From assembly GCA_026126025.1 (NCBI GenBank), contig JAHCJZ010000013.1:1-64000 (forward strand): 64,000 nucleotides of DNA. Direction: 5' to 3'. Numbering within the stretch: position 1 is the first letter of the stretch; the number at the start of each line of letters is the position of its first letter. A model generated the notes under the pieces. That model worked only from the letters and a program-made list of their open reading frames with translations. It was not told the origin of the DNA and did not search any database. This document shows positions 36,946 to 48,251 of the stretch, one piece after another. A program made the translations under genes and the position numbers. This DNA is from Bauldia sp. GTDB lineage: Bacteria; Pseudomonadota; Alphaproteobacteria; Rhizobiales; Kaistiaceae.

Positions 36946-36967
36946 GCCGTCGGTTGATCGGGCGGGA

Positions 36968-38068
36968 TCACCCTTCCCATTGCGGACGGCGTTGCGGGAG
37001 GCGGTCGATCCAGCCGGTGGCACGCAGCAGGAGGGCCTTCATCAGGCGCTGGCCGGGCCGCTCGACATAGCGCCAGATCAGGAGCGACAGCCCGATCAGC
37101 GCCAGCGTCACGCCGATGATGATCACGGCCGGCGACGCGAGGCCGTCGAGCCGGTTGAAGGCGATGAAGCCGATATGCTGGTGGAGGAGATAGAGCGGAT
37201 AGGTCAGCCCGCCGATGGCGAGAAGGACGCTGGCGGGGAGCGGCACGCGCTTCGGCAGCAGCGCGATGCCGACCAGCGCGACGATGGCGATGCTGAGGCC
37301 ACCGATGACCGGGCCGGAGAAGCTGACGGTGAAATGGTCGCGCAGCCACTCCGCCTTCAGCATCGACTGGGCGGCGCCGATGAAGGTGGCGATGCCGAGG
37401 AGCGGCCAGGTGGCGTCGTCGCGCCTGCCGCTGTGGAGGAGGTAGAGGAGGAGTCCGGCGCAGAAGAAGCCGCTGTCGTCGGTGATGAAGACGCTGCGCA
37501 GCAGCGCGGAGTCGATCAGGATCTCGTTCGCCGCCGAGATCGCGAGCCAGGCCATCACGACCTGGGTGAGATATTTCGAGAAGAAGCCAAGGACGATGAG
37601 CGCGAGCACCCAGGCGTAGAAGGTCAGCTCGTAGACGATCGACCAGTAGACGCCGTCCATGAAGGGCTCGCCCAGCGCGGGCGCTGCGATGAAGAGGTTG
37701 GCGACCCACTGGAACAGCGAGGTCTCGAAGTGCGGCGGACCGAACGCCAGCGTGACGACGAAGGTGAGCGTCATGCAGACGAGGAAGGCCGGATAGATGC
37801 GCGCCGCCCGCGCAACGAGGAATTGCCGCGCGGTGCGGCCCTCGGCCGAATAGGCGATCACGAAGCCGCTGATGACGAAGAACAGCTCGACGCCGAGATA
37901 GGAATATTTGGTGACGTCCTCGAGCGCGGGCAGCGCGATCGCGGTCGTGCCGCCGGCCGCGCCGCGGAAGCAGAAATGGTAGGCGACGACGGCGAGCGCG
38001 GCGAAGAGGCGCAGGAGATCGAGCGTATCGACACGCGGAGCTCGGTGATGCGTCGCGGTGGAGGCCAT
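36968..38068 (-). CDS. Acyltransferase family 3 membrane protein (OafA/YrhL-like)
   Basis: 366 residues from ATG 38068. About ten membrane helices with the family hallmarks: TLDLLRLFAALAVVAYHF near the N-terminus (the His is the putative catalytic residue), YLGVELFFVISGFVIAYSA, FLVARAARIYPAFLVCMTLTF and SIVYELTFYAWVLAL. Such proteins transfer acetyl or other acyl groups to surface sugars or peptidoglycan; the acceptor cannot be told. No glycan biosynthesis gene is nearby. Confidence 0.92.
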   Translation of the reverse strand: MASTATHHRAPRVDTLDLLRLFAALAVVAYHFCFRGAAGGTTAIALPALEDVTKYSYLGVELFFVISGFVIAYSAEGRTARQFLVARAARIYPAFLVCMTLTFVVTLAFGPPHFETSLFQWVANLFIAAPALGEPFMDGVYWSIVYELTFYAWVLALIVLGFFSKYLTQVVMAWLAISAANEILIDSALLRSVFITDDSGFFCAGLLLYLLHSGRRDDATWPLLGIATFIGAAQSMLKAEWLRDHFTVSFSGPVIGGLSIAIVALVGIALLPKRVPLPASVLLAIGGLTYPLYLLHQHIGFIAFNRLDGLASPAVIIIGVTLALIGLSLLIWRYVERPGQRLMKALLLRATGWIDRLPQRRPQWEG

Positions 38069-38197
38069 GGCGGGGCGGGGTCCTTCGGTGGATCGCGCCA
38101 AACTGCCACTTTCCGCGAGCGCCGGATCAGGGCCTCGCGGATATCTTTGCAAACAAGATTAAAACCCGATGCGCTTGGATGGCCTCATCAACTCGGC

Positions 38198-38280
38198 GTC
38201 ACGCCGGCGAAGGCCGGGGTCCAGAGCCACACGACGGACGGTGCCCGTGGCGCTGGATTCCGGCCTTCGCCGGAATGACG
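38198..38280. repeat. Dispersed palindromic repeat (CGGCGAAGGCCGGGGTCCA ... TGGATTCCGGCCTTCGCCGG), copy 1
   Basis: Two inverted arms, ACGCCGGCGAAGGCCGGGGT and GGATTCCGGCCTTCGCCGGA, in opposite orientation about 30 bp apart, ending AATGACGA. The same pair occurs at 59260-59340. Placed between tgt and the acyltransferase gene, it may end the tgt transcript. Confidence 0.8.
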
Positions 38281-38292
38281 ACAGGAGGGAGT

Positions 38293-39411
38293 CTAGCGCG
38301 GCTTCCCGGCCCAGATCGCGAGGAGTTCCGCGCGTAGCGTGCCCAGCGTCCCGGCGGCGATGGCGGCGCGGATGTCGGCCATCATGCACTGGTAGAAGGC
38401 GAGGTTGTTCCAGGTGAGCAGCATCGACGCCAGCGTCTCGCCCGACTTCACCAGATGGTGGAGATAGGCGCGGGAATAGTCGCGGCTGGCCGGGCAGTCG
38501 GATTCCGGGTCGAGCGGCCGCGGGTCGTCGGCGTGGACGGCGTTGCGGAGGTTCACCTTGCCGGCGCGGGTATAGGCGAGGCCGTGGCGCCCTGCCCGCG
38601 TCGGGATCACGCAGTCGAACATGTCGACGCCGCGCCACACCGCCTCGATGATGTCGGCGGGCGTGCCGACGCCCATCAGGTAGCGCGGCTTTTCGGCCGG
38701 CAGCACGGCGTTGGTCGCCTCCACCATTTCCAGCATCACCGCCTGCGGCTCGCCGACGGCAAGGCCGCCGATGGCGTAGCCGGGGAAGTCCATCGCGGTC
38801 AGCGCGTCGGCGGAGGCGCGGCGGAGATGGGCGCGGTCGCCGCCCTGCACGATGGCGAAGAGCGCACGGTCGGGCGGCGCGCCGAAGGCCGCTTTGGCGC
38901 GCTCGGCCCAGCGGAGCGACAGGCGCATCGCGCGCTCGATCTCGGGCTCCTCCGCGGGGAGCGCGATGCACTCATCGAGCTGCATCTGGATGTCGGAGCC
39001 GAGGAGCGTCTGGATCTCGACCGCCCGCTCCGGGGTCAGTTCGTGACGCGCGCCGTCGAGATGCGACTGGAAGGTCACGCCCTCCTCGGTGACCTTCCGG
39101 AGCTTCGCCAGCGACATCACCTGGAAACCGCCGGAATCGGTGAGGATCGGATGCGGCCAGTTGGCGAAGCGGTGGAGGCCGCCGAGGCGCGCGATCCGCT
39201 CCGCGCCGGGCCGGATCATCAGATGATAGGTGTTGCCGAGGATGATGTCGCTGCCGAGGGCGCGCACCGTTTCGGGCAGCATCGCCTTCACCGTCGCCGC
39301 GGTGCCGACCGGCATGAAGGCCGGCGTGCGGATGACGCCGCGCGCCGTCGTCACCGCGCCGTGCCGCGCCGCGCCGTCGGTGGCGAGGACCGAGAAGGAG
39401 AAGCCGCTCAC
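38293..39411 (-). CDS. tgt: tRNA-guanine transglycosylase
   Basis: 372 residues. It exchanges guanine 34 for preQ1 in GUN anticodons during queuosine synthesis. The conserved blocks [31 protein letters not shown] (catalytic/base-binding Asp), [37 protein letters not shown] and [13 protein letters not shown] (second catalytic Asp) are intact. The zinc region reads [17 protein letters not shown], in which two of the three usual cysteines appear as serine. It overlaps queA by four bases. Confidence 0.96.
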   Translation of the reverse strand: MSGFSFSVLATDGAARHGAVTTARGVIRTPAFMPVGTAATVKAMLPETVRALGSDIILGNTYHLMIRPGAERIARLGGLHRFANWPHPILTDSGGFQVMSLAKLRKVTEEGVTFQSHLDGARHELTPERAVEIQTLLGSDIQMQLDECIALPAEEPEIERAMRLSLRWAERAKAAFGAPPDRALFAIVQGGDRAHLRRASADALTAMDFPGYAIGGLAVGEPQAVMLEMVEATNAVLPAEKPRYLMGVGTPADIIEAVWRGVDMFDCVIPTRAGRHGLAYTRAGKVNLRNAVHADDPRPLDPESDCPASRDYSRAYLHHLVKSGETLASMLLTWNNLAFYQCMMADIRAAIAAGTLGTLRAELLAIWAGKPR

Positions 39412-40487
39412 GGAGCAGCCGGCTCCAGCAGCGACGCGTCGCCGTAGGAATAGAAGCGGTAGCCGGCCGCGATCGCGTGGCGATAGGCGGCGAGCATGGT
39501 CTGCCGGCCGGAGAAGGCCGAGACCAGCATGAAGAGCGTCGAGCGCGGCAGGTGGAAATTGGTCATGAGAAGATCGACCGCGCGGAAGCGATAGCCCGGC
39601 GTGATGAAGATGGCGGTCTCGCCGCGGAACGGCCGGACGATCCCATCCTCGCCGGTCGCGCTTTCGAGGAGCCGCAGCGACGTCGTGCCGACGGCCACGA
39701 TCCGGCCGCCGGCACGCCGCGCGGCGTTGAGCGCGTCAGCGGTTGCGCGTGTCACCTCACCCCATTCGGCATGCATGTGGTGGCCGGAGGTGTCGTCGGC
39801 CTTCACGGGAAGGAAGGTTCCCGGTCCGACGTGAAGCGTCACGGTCTGGCGTGAGACGCCGGCCGCATCCAGCGCGGCGAAGAGCGCGTCGGTGAAGTGC
39901 AGCCCTGCAGTGGGCGCGGCGACGGCGCCGTCGACCGCGGCGAAGGTGGTCTGGTAGTCGGCGCGGTCGGCGGCGTCCTCGTCGCGGCGCGCGGCGATGT
40001 AGGGCGGCAGCGGCATGTGGCCGTGCGCAGCGATCGCCTCGTCGAGCGCCGGGCCCGAAAGGTCGAAGGCGAGGCGCACCAGCCCGTCGCCGAGATTGGC
40101 GGCCACGGTCGCATCGAGGCCGGCGACGAGGCAGGCATTGTCGCTGGTGGCACCGAACCGCAGGCGGTCCCCGGCGGCGAGGCGCTTGGCCGGCCGCGCC
40201 AGCGCTTCCCACTCCGCCTCGCCGGTGCGCTTCGCCAGCGTCACCGATATGTGCGCGACGGCCTCGCCGCGATGCCGCTCGCCGTGAAGCTCGGCCGCGA
40301 TCACGCGGGTGTCGTTGAGGACGAGCACATCGTCGGCGCGGAGCAAGGACGGCAGGTCGCGGACGGTGCGGTCCTCCAGCGCGCCGTTCGCGCGCACCAC
40401 GAGGAGCCGGGCCGCGTCGCGCGGCCGCGCCGGCCGGAGCGCGATCCGGTCGGCCGGCAGGTCGAAATCGAAGAGCTCGACGCGCAT
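39408..40487 (-). CDS. queA: S-adenosylmethionine:tRNA ribosyltransferase-isomerase
   Basis: 359 residues from ATG 40487. It transfers the ribose of SAM to preQ1 in tRNA, giving epoxyqueuosine, the step after Tgt. Family blocks: [66 protein letters not shown] and [19 protein letters not shown]. The reading frame can be extended upstream only through a dispersed repeat (40502-40606), so the ATG at 40487 is the right start. It is coupled to tgt through an ATGA overlap. Confidence 0.97.
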   Translation of the reverse strand: MRVELFDFDLPADRIALRPARPRDAARLLVVRANGALEDRTVRDLPSLLRADDVLVLNDTRVIAAELHGERHRGEAVAHISVTLAKRTGEAEWEALARPAKRLAAGDRLRFGATSDNACLVAGLDATVAANLGDGLVRLAFDLSGPALDEAIAAHGHMPLPPYIAARRDEDAADRADYQTTFAAVDGAVAAPTAGLHFTDALFAALDAAGVSRQTVTLHVGPGTFLPVKADDTSGHHMHAEWGEVTRATADALNAARRAGGRIVAVGTTSLRLLESATGEDGIVRPFRGETAIFITPGYRFRAVDLLMTNFHLPRSTLFMLVSAFSGRQTMLAAYRHAIAAGYRFYSYGDASLLEPAAP

Positions 40488-40501
40488 CGGGGCGCCTTGC
40501 G

Positions 40502-40606
40502 CTAGAGCGTGATCCGACCAGGTCGCATCACGCTCCAGCGCTATGTCTTTGTTGGAGCATGATCTTTTCGAAAAGCCGGTATCCACTTTTTCGGATCATG
40601 CTCTAG
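40502..40606. repeat. CTAG-edged dispersed repeat, copy A
   Basis: About 105 bp, bounded by CTAGAGCGTGATCCGACC on the left and TTTTTCGGATCATGCTCTAG on the right, with internal AGCGCTATGTCTTTGTTGGA and ATCTTTTCGAAAAGCCGG. Inverted sub-repeats (GAGCGTGATcCG.. / ..CATCACGCTC and GAGCATGATC / CGGATCATGCTC) form two hairpins. It lies between ppi and queA and its right-hand CTAG is the ppi stop codon. Confidence 0.92.
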
Positions 40607-41070
40607 CCCATGTCGGCGGCGACGCTCATCGAGGTGATCTTGTCGGGGTTCTGCACCGGCTCGCCGCGCCTGATCTGGTCGATGTTCTCCATGCCCGACA
40701 CGACCTCGCCCCAGACCGTGTACTGGCCGTCGAGCCAGGGCGATTCCGCGAAGCAGATGAAGAACTGGCTGTCGCCCGAATCGGGGTTCTGCGAGCGCGC
40801 CATCGAGACGGTGCCGCGGACATGGCGCGTCGGGGTGAATTCCGCCTTCAGCTTGTGGCCCGAGCCGCCCATGCCGGTGCCGGTCGGATCGCCGGTCTGG
40901 GCCATGAAGCCCTCGATGACGCGATGGAAAGGCACGCCATTGTAGAAGCCTTCCCGCACCAGCTCCTTGATGCGCTCGACATGGCGCGGGGCGAGATCGG
41001 GCCGCATGCGGATCAGCACCGGTCCCTTGGTGGTTTCCATCCGGAGGGTGTCTTCGGAGGTATCGGTCAC
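40603..41070 (-). CDS. Cyclophilin-type peptidyl-prolyl cis-trans isomerase
   Basis: 155 residues from GTG 41070 (AGGAAAGG upstream); a later ATG at 41040 is possible. The cyclophilin core is complete and short: VPFHRVIEGFMAQTGDPTGTG with the catalytic Arg, GGSGHKLKAEF, GTVSMARSQNPDSGDSQFFICF and LDGQYTVWGEVVSGM. No signal peptide, so cytoplasmic. Many Hyphomicrobiales carry two ppi genes here; only one is present. It lies in the coaD-ppi-queA-tgt operon, and its TAG stop comes from the flanking dispersed repeat. Confidence 0.94.
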   Translation of the reverse strand: MTDTSEDTLRMETTKGPVLIRMRPDLAPRHVERIKELVREGFYNGVPFHRVIEGFMAQTGDPTGTGMGGSGHKLKAEFTPTRHVRGTVSMARSQNPDSGDSQFFICFAESPWLDGQYTVWGEVVSGMENIDQIRRGEPVQNPDKITSMSVAADMG

Positions 41071-41100
41071 GAGCCTGCCTTTCCTGGTGAGAATCCGCCG

Positions 41101-41598
41101 TCAGCCATTGGCCGGGCCAGCGCCCAGCCTCCTGGCGACTGCGGGGGGAACGAAAGCCGCGACATCCCCGCCCATGCGCGAGATCTGCCGCACCAGTGTC
41201 GCCGATATATGGCGGTGAACCGGCCGGGCGGGAACCAGCACGGTGCGGATTTCGGGCGCAAGGGCCGCGTTCATCCCCGCCATCCTGAGCTCGCCGTCGA
41301 GGTCGCCGCCGTCGCGGATGCCGCGCACGAGGATCGTCGCGCCCGCGGCGCGGGCGGCCTCGACGATCAGGCCATCATAATGCGCCACCGTCACCCGCCC
41401 TTCGCCGCCGCCGATGTCGTCCACGACCTCGCGCAGCATCTCCGCGCGCTCCTCGAAGGTGAACAGCGCGGTCCGGGTCGGGTGGATGCCGATGGCGAGG
41501 ACGACGTGGTCGGCAAGCTCCAGCGCCGCGGCCAGGACATCGACATGGCCGACCGTCATCGGGTCGAAAGAGCCGGGAAAGATCGCAATTCTGGACAT
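41101..41598 (-). CDS. coaD: Pantetheine-phosphate adenylyltransferase
   Basis: 165 residues, the family length. It adenylates 4'-phosphopantetheine to dephospho-CoA. The nucleotidyltransferase motif FPGSFDPMTVGHVDVL has the TxGH residues; ATILVRGIRDGGDLDGEL is the conserved middle, and HRHISATLVRQISRMGGD the ISSTxxR motif (here ISATLVR). It begins the operon coaD-ppi-queA-tgt. Confidence 0.96.
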   Translation of the reverse strand: MSRIAIFPGSFDPMTVGHVDVLAAALELADHVVLAIGIHPTRTALFTFEERAEMLREVVDDIGGGEGRVTVAHYDGLIVEAARAAGATILVRGIRDGGDLDGELRMAGMNAALAPEIRTVLVPARPVHRHISATLVRQISRMGGDVAAFVPPAVARRLGAGPANG

Positions 41599-41836
41599 GG
41601 GCCGGGCTCCCGGACAGCGCTGCGCGCCGATCGGAGGGGCCTAGCTCTTTCCAGCCGCTGCGGCAAGAAGGCAACAGCTTCGCCGGTCTTCGCGCGGACG
41701 GGAACCACTTGCGCCGCTCGTTTGTTGTTGGTTCGTCCGGGCGTGAGCAGTCGATGAACGGCTTATGAACGGTCCTATCCAGTCGCGTTCATGATCACTG
41801 GGCGAGAATACGGTCCGAAAGAGCAGGAGACCCGCC

Positions 41837-42052
41837 ATGACCGTCCGGATGCACTCGGCGATACTCGCCATCACCCTTCTTGCCACGGTCGCCGTCGCGG
41901 CCGCGGCAGCCGGCATCGGCAAGACCTTCGAGGTGCCGGCGGTGAAGAGCGACCGGCTGCCGGTGGCCATGGTGTCGGTCGACACCGAGGTCACGGTCGA
42001 GAATCGCGGCGACGTGTCGGTGGTTTCCCGCGTTCCGTCGGGCCAGCTCTAG
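41837..42052 (+). CDS. Small exported hypothetical protein (71 residues)
   Basis: 71 residues with GCAGGAG 8 nt before the ATG. A signal peptide (MHSAILAITLLATVAVAAAAAG) leaves a ~45-residue mature part, KTFEVPAVKSDRLPVAM..VDTEVTVENRGDVSVVSRVPSGQL. The VTVENRGDVSVVSRV end is beta-like. Good start signal, export signal and a downstream intrinsic terminator all argue for a real gene; no family is recognised. Its TAG stop is formed by the edge of a dispersed repeat. Confidence 0.75.
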   Translation: MTVRMHSAILAITLLATVAVAAAAAGIGKTFEVPAVKSDRLPVAMVSVDTEVTVENRGDVSVVSRVPSGQL

Positions 42053-42153
42053 AGCGCGATCCGACCAAGTCGAATCACGCTCCAGCGCTATGTCTTTGTT
42101 GGAGCATGATCTTATCGAAAAACCGGCATCCACTTTTTCGGATCATGCTCTAG
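42047..42153. repeat. CTAG-edged dispersed repeat, copy B
   Basis: Same element as at 40502-40606, from CTCTAGAGCGCGATCCGACC to CGGATCATGCTCTAG. It separates the stop codon of the 71-residue gene (TAG at 42050-42052, inside the repeat edge) from that gene's terminator at 42186-42214. Confidence 0.92.
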
Positions 42154-42185
42154 CCCCTCCCTGTTTCCTCCCACCCTCCCCCTTC

Positions 42186-42214
42186 AGCGCCGGCTCGTCC
42201 GGCGCTTCTTTTTT
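42186..42214 (+). terminator. Intrinsic terminator downstream of the 71-residue gene
   Basis: Perfect 8-bp stem AGCGCCGG / CCGGCGCT, 5-nt loop, followed by TCTTTTTT. It ends transcripts from the plus-strand small gene just before the convergent diguanylate cyclase gene. Confidence 0.85.
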
Positions 42215-42219
42215 GGGGG

Positions 42220-43020
42220 TCAGGCGGCTTTCGAGCCGTGTGCGGCCGGGGCGCCCGCCGGGGTTTCCACCGGCTGTTGCGGGACGTGTATGGCGCCGTC
42301 GCGGACCCAGCGGTCGCGCCCGGCGCGCTTGGCGAGGTAGACGGCCTGGTCGGCGACGCGGAGGGCGGTATCGATGTTCGCGCCGGTCGCCACCATCGAG
42401 ATGCCGATGCTGGCGGTCAGCTCGCCGTCGATCTCCGCGCCCGCGTCGACCCGAAGCTGGCGGAAGCCCTGGCAGATCCGCTCCGCGGTGGCATCGGCCT
42501 CCGCGGGCGTCGCGCCGGGGAGGATGGCGGCGAATTCCTCGCCGCCGAGGCGGGCGACGAAGTCCTCGGGACCATGCAGCGCGCGGATCAGCGTCCGCGC
42601 GACGAATTCCAGCATGGCGTCGCCCGTGGCGTGGCCGTGGGTGTCGTTGACGCGCTTGAAATGGTCGAGGTCGATCATCATCACCGCCGCGCCGTCGGCG
42701 GCCGACACCGGGCTCGCGAGAAGGCCTGGCGCACGCGTGAAGAAGGCGCGGCGATTGGGAAGGCCGGTGAGGAGGTCGGTGTTCGCCTGACGCTCGAGCT
42801 CGTCATGCATCTGGCGCAGCCGCGCGATCGAGCGGACCAGCATGTAGGTCGGCCCTGGCGCCATGGCGGCGGGCAGGAGCGCGGCGAGGAGCAGCCCGAT
42901 GGTGAAGTCCCTGACGTCGAGCGCGAGGAGGATCAGCGTCGTCAGTGCGACCGACAGGATCACGGAACCGGCGGTCAGAACAGCCGCGGCGGCCACCGGC
43001 CTCAGCATCAGGTTCTGCAT
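42220..43020 (-). CDS. Membrane-bound diguanylate cyclase
   Basis: 266 residues. Two membrane helices (~10-55) and a single GGDEF domain (~95-250): DLLTGLPNRRAFFTR, MIDLDHFKRVNDTHGHATGD with the metal-binding Asp, and the A-site RLGGEEFAAILPG. The residues where an RxxD inhibitory site would be read GPED, so feedback inhibition by cyclic di-GMP is not expected. It should make cyclic di-GMP from GTP. It sits between gyrA and coaD, interrupting a gene order usually found without it. Confidence 0.92.
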   Translation of the reverse strand: MQNLMLRPVAAAAVLTAGSVILSVALTTLILLALDVRDFTIGLLLAALLPAAMAPGPTYMLVRSIARLRQMHDELERQANTDLLTGLPNRRAFFTRAPGLLASPVSAADGAAVMMIDLDHFKRVNDTHGHATGDAMLEFVARTLIRALHGPEDFVARLGGEEFAAILPGATPAEADATAERICQGFRQLRVDAGAEIDGELTASIGISMVATGANIDTALRVADQAVYLAKRAGRDRWVRDGAIHVPQQPVETPAGAPAAHGSKAA

Positions 43021-43150
43021 GACGCGGCTCCCCTTCCCGTGCCGCCATCATGCATGCCGCGGCCAACGGAACCGCTAAGTCGGTCGTTCCAATTTTAGAG
43101 GTTATGTCGATTTCGGCGGCTACGCCGAAGCGATTGATATCGCTGTTTTT

Positions 43151-45889
<2,739 letters not shown>

Positions 45890-46005
45890 ATCAGGTCCTG
45901 GGGGATTCGTGTGGAAGCTGCCGGGAATCTAGGCATTCGAAGGGGTTCGGGCAAGCACGGAGGGCGTTCTGTCACACCTTCCGGAAGCCGCTGAAAATGC
46001 CTCTT

Positions 46006-46028
46006 GACCCGGCCCTTAGGGCCGGGTC
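46006..46028. repeat. Perfect hairpin ahead of the MerR gene
   Basis: 10-bp perfect inverted repeat GACCCGGCCC-tta-GGGCCGGGTC, 33 bp before the MerR-type start codon. It has no T-run; it could be a repeat fragment, an operator or an attenuating hairpin. Confidence 0.55.
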
Positions 46029-46060
46029 CATCCACCGCAACGTCAGACAGGAATAAGGCG

Positions 46061-46837
46061 ATGCGGACAAGCGAACTGGCACGGGAAACCGGGGTTACGA
46101 GACGGGCTTTGCGGCTCTACGAGCAGCGCGGCCTGATCGCGCCGCCCCGCAGCCTCGACAATGGCTACCGGGTCTATGACCGGCCGACGGTGGAGCGGAT
46201 TCACACCATCCGCCTCCTCCAGTCGATCGGCTTCAGCCTCGACCGGATCAGCCAGATCATCGGCCCGACCGAGATCGACTGGGTGGAGACGCTGGAAGTG
46301 CAGGAGCGCCTCCTTGCCCGCCGCCAGGCCGAGATCGGCGGCGCGCTGGCCCAGGTTCGCCGGACCCTGTCTGAAATCCGCCGCGGTGGCGTTGCCGGCG
46401 ACGAGGCCGTGCTCGCCCTCATCGCCGCGGCAGACCTCAACCAGGACGAGACCGACATGCAGGACGATGTGATGAACTTCTACAACGAGAAGGCGCGCGA
46501 GAAGCTCGCCAACCACCCCGCCACGCCCGAGGAAATCCGGGCCGGCGAGGAGGCGTGGGCGGAGATCGCCCGCGAGATCCAGGCGATGGTCGCCGCCGGC
46601 ACGAGCCCGGCCTCCGCGGAGGCGCAGGCGCTGCTGCCGCGGATGGACAAGCTGATCGGCGCCTTCACCCGGGGCGACCCCGACATCACCGCCGGGCTCA
46701 ACAAGATGTGGAGCAAGCCGGAGAACGTCACCCGGGTCATGGAGAACCTGCCGGAGGCCGACAAAGCCCGCGCGGCGGTCTTCTCGCCCGAGGTGTTCGA
46801 CTTCATGGGCAAAATCCGCGCCGCCGCGAAGAAGTAG
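46061..46837 (+). CDS. MerR-family regulator with TipAS-type ligand domain
   Basis: 258 residues from ATG 46061. The N-terminal MerR helix-turn-helix is MRTSELARETGVTRRALRLYEQRGLI followed by the wing NGYRVYDRPTVERI and a dimerisation helix (~80-120). The C-terminal ~120 residues (NFYNEKAREKLANHPATPEE..., FTRGDPDITAGLNKMW) resemble the TipAS antibiotic-recognition domain of TipA, which binds thiopeptides. A role in sensing a small molecule is likely. No obvious target gene is adjacent; DUF4342 follows after a repeat. Confidence 0.9.
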   Translation: MRTSELARETGVTRRALRLYEQRGLIAPPRSLDNGYRVYDRPTVERIHTIRLLQSIGFSLDRISQIIGPTEIDWVETLEVQERLLARRQAEIGGALAQVRRTLSEIRRGGVAGDEAVLALIAAADLNQDETDMQDDVMNFYNEKAREKLANHPATPEEIRAGEEAWAEIAREIQAMVAAGTSPASAEAQALLPRMDKLIGAFTRGDPDITAGLNKMWSKPENVTRVMENLPEADKARAAVFSPEVFDFMGKIRAAAKK

Positions 46838-46846
46838 CGGTCCAAC

Positions 46847-47025
46847 GGTCCCGGGCTTTGGTCCGGGACCGCGTTTCCCGCAGCGGCGGTGGGCCACTGA
46901 TGGTCCTTCGAGGCTCGCTCCGCTCCGCACCTCAGGATGAGGTCGTTGAGAGGTCAACGAGTCCGCTTCAAGCCTGACAGCAACCTCATCCTGAGGCGCC
47001 CGGCGCAGCCGGGCCTCGAAGGACC
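46847..47025. repeat. Repeat cluster: GTCCCGGG hairpin and paired TCCTTCGAGG...CTCAGGATGAGG units
   Basis: A hairpin GGTCCCGG-gctttg-gtCCGGGACC (46847-46870) closely follows the MerR gene. Then TCCTTCGAGGCTCG...CCTCAGGATGAGG (46903-46942) and its inverted partner CCTCATCCTGAGG...CTCGAAGGACC (46984-47025) form a large palindrome. The same unit occurs at 47500-47600 and 54087-54182. Confidence 0.8.
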
Positions 47026-47117
47026 GTCGGCAAATTCTCCTGCCCTGACGTCAGCGTCTGGCGCCCGCAGCGATCGTCCCCATATCAGCGTCAGCCATTC
47101 ACGCGAGGGAGACCGCG

Positions 47118-47447
47118 ATGGACGAGAACACCGAGGGCAAGCGCCGCACCTTCACCGAGGAGATCGAGATCGCCGGCTCGCAGCTGATCGAGCGGATCAA
47201 GGAGCTGGTCGCCGCGGGCAATATCCGGCGCCTGCGGGTGAAGACCGCGGAAGGCACCGATCCGTTCCTGGAGATTCCGCTGACCGGCGGCGTGATCGGC
47301 GGCGGCATCCTGATCCTTGCGGCGCCCTGGCTGGCGGCGCTGGGCGCGCTCGCCGCGATCGTCGCCAAGGTCAAGATCGAGATCGTCCGCGAGATCGACG
47401 GCGATGCCGAGCCGGTCAACCCAGAGGCACCGCCGCCCGCGGCGTAG
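47118..47447 (+). CDS. DUF4342 domain-containing protein
   Basis: 109 residues. Pattern: RTFTEEIEIAGSQLIERIKEL, AGNIRRLRVKTAEGTDPFLEIPLTGG, a hydrophobic helix GGILILAAPWLAALGALAAIVA, then KVKIEIVREI. This is the DUF4342 plan (an alpha-beta N-terminal part with a membrane-associated helix). No function is known. It is flanked on both sides by palindromic repeats, alone between the MerR and ssb genes. Confidence 0.88.
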   Translation: MDENTEGKRRTFTEEIEIAGSQLIERIKELVAAGNIRRLRVKTAEGTDPFLEIPLTGGVIGGGILILAAPWLAALGALAAIVAKVKIEIVREIDGDAEPVNPEAPPPAA

Positions 47448-47499
47448 CCGGCGGGCAGAGCAACCCGGTTCTCGCGTTGAGGCGTTCGATAACAAACCC

Positions 47500-47600
47500 G
47501 GCCTCGTCCTGAGGTGCCCGGCGAAGCCGGGCCTCGAAGGACGCCCCGCGTGCGCGGCCATCCTTCGAGGCTCGCTGCGCTCGCACCTCAGGATGAGGAC
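47500..47600. repeat. Paired CTCGTCCTGAGG / CTCAGGATGAGG palindromic repeat
   Basis: CCTCGTCCTGAGGTGCCCGG...CCTCGAAGGA (47501-47541) facing ATCCTTCGAGGCTCGCTGCGC...CCTCAGGATGAGG (47560-47598). It separates the convergent DUF4342 and ssb genes and may end both transcripts. Confidence 0.8.
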
Positions 47601-47608
47601 GTGGGGCC

Positions 47609-48106
47609 TTAGAACGGGATCTCGTCGTCGAGGTCCTGGGACAGCGAGCCGCGGCTCTGGCCGCCGGCGCCGGCCTTGGCGGGCTGGCGGCCAGAGCCGC
47701 CGAACTGGCGCTCGCCGCCATCGCTCTCGCCGAAGTCGCCGCCCCCTCCGCCGCCGCGACCGTCGAGCATGGTCAGCGCGGAGTTGAAGCCCTGCAGCAC
47801 GACTTCGGTGGTGTAACGCTCCTGGCCGGACTGGTCCTCCCATTTCCGGGTCTGGATCTGGCCTTCGAGGTAAACCTTCATCCCCTTCTTCAGGTATTGC
47901 TCGGCGATCTTGCAGAGCCCTTCGCTGAAGATGACGACGCGGTGCCATTCGGTCTTCTCGCGGCGCTCGCCGGTGTTGCGGTCGCGCCAGGATTCGGTGG
48001 TGGCGAGCCTGAGATGGGCGATCGGCCGGCCGTCCTGGGTGCGGCGGATTTCCGGATCGGCGCCGAGATTGCCGATAAGAATGACCTTGTTGACGCTTCC
48101 CGACAT
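47609..48106 (-). CDS. ssb: Single-stranded DNA-binding protein
   Basis: 165 residues. The OB fold (~1-110) starts [20 protein letters not shown] and has [20 protein letters not shown] and [15 protein letters not shown] Gly/Arg-rich linker (~115-155) ends in the acidic tip DDEIPF that recruits repair and replication partners. GAGGGA lies ahead of the ATG. A perfect LexA box (48194-48208) lies about 88 bp upstream, so it is expected to be SOS-induced. Confidence 0.97.
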   Translation of the reverse strand: MSGSVNKVILIGNLGADPEIRRTQDGRPIAHLRLATTESWRDRNTGERREKTEWHRVVIFSEGLCKIAEQYLKKGMKVYLEGQIQTRKWEDQSGQERYTTEVVLQGFNSALTMLDGRGGGGGGDFGESDGGERQFGGSGRQPAKAGAGGQSRGSLSQDLDDEIPF

Positions 48107-48193
48107 GGGATTTTCCCTCTGAAATGGCTGGGTTTGGCGCGACCCTAGCCCGGCCCGCCTCCCCCGTCGCCCCCGAAACCGAACAGCCCCTCT

Positions 48194-48208
48194 GTTCTAC
48201 GTTTGTTC
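48194..48208. promoter_or_regulatory. LexA (SOS) box upstream of ssb
   Basis: GTTCTACGTTTGTTC is an exact match to the alphaproteobacterial LexA consensus GTTC-N7-GTTC. It lies 88 bp upstream of the ssb start and downstream of ligD, which reads in the same direction, so ssb is the gene it can control. Confidence 0.85.
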
Positions 48209-48251
48209 CTGTGGATATAGGGCATCCAGGGGCAAACGCCAAGTCGCTCCG

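Noticed and set aside
40488-40586. N-terminal extension of queA by 33 residues
   Set aside because: The extension is translated from the dispersed repeat; the same peptide appears in frame in the other copy (42047-42153), so it is repeat-derived and not part of QueA.
43112-43129. Hairpin TTCGGCG-gcta-CGCCGAA downstream of gyrA as a terminator
   Set aside because: Only 7 bp, with no T-run on the relevant strand; left out of the features.
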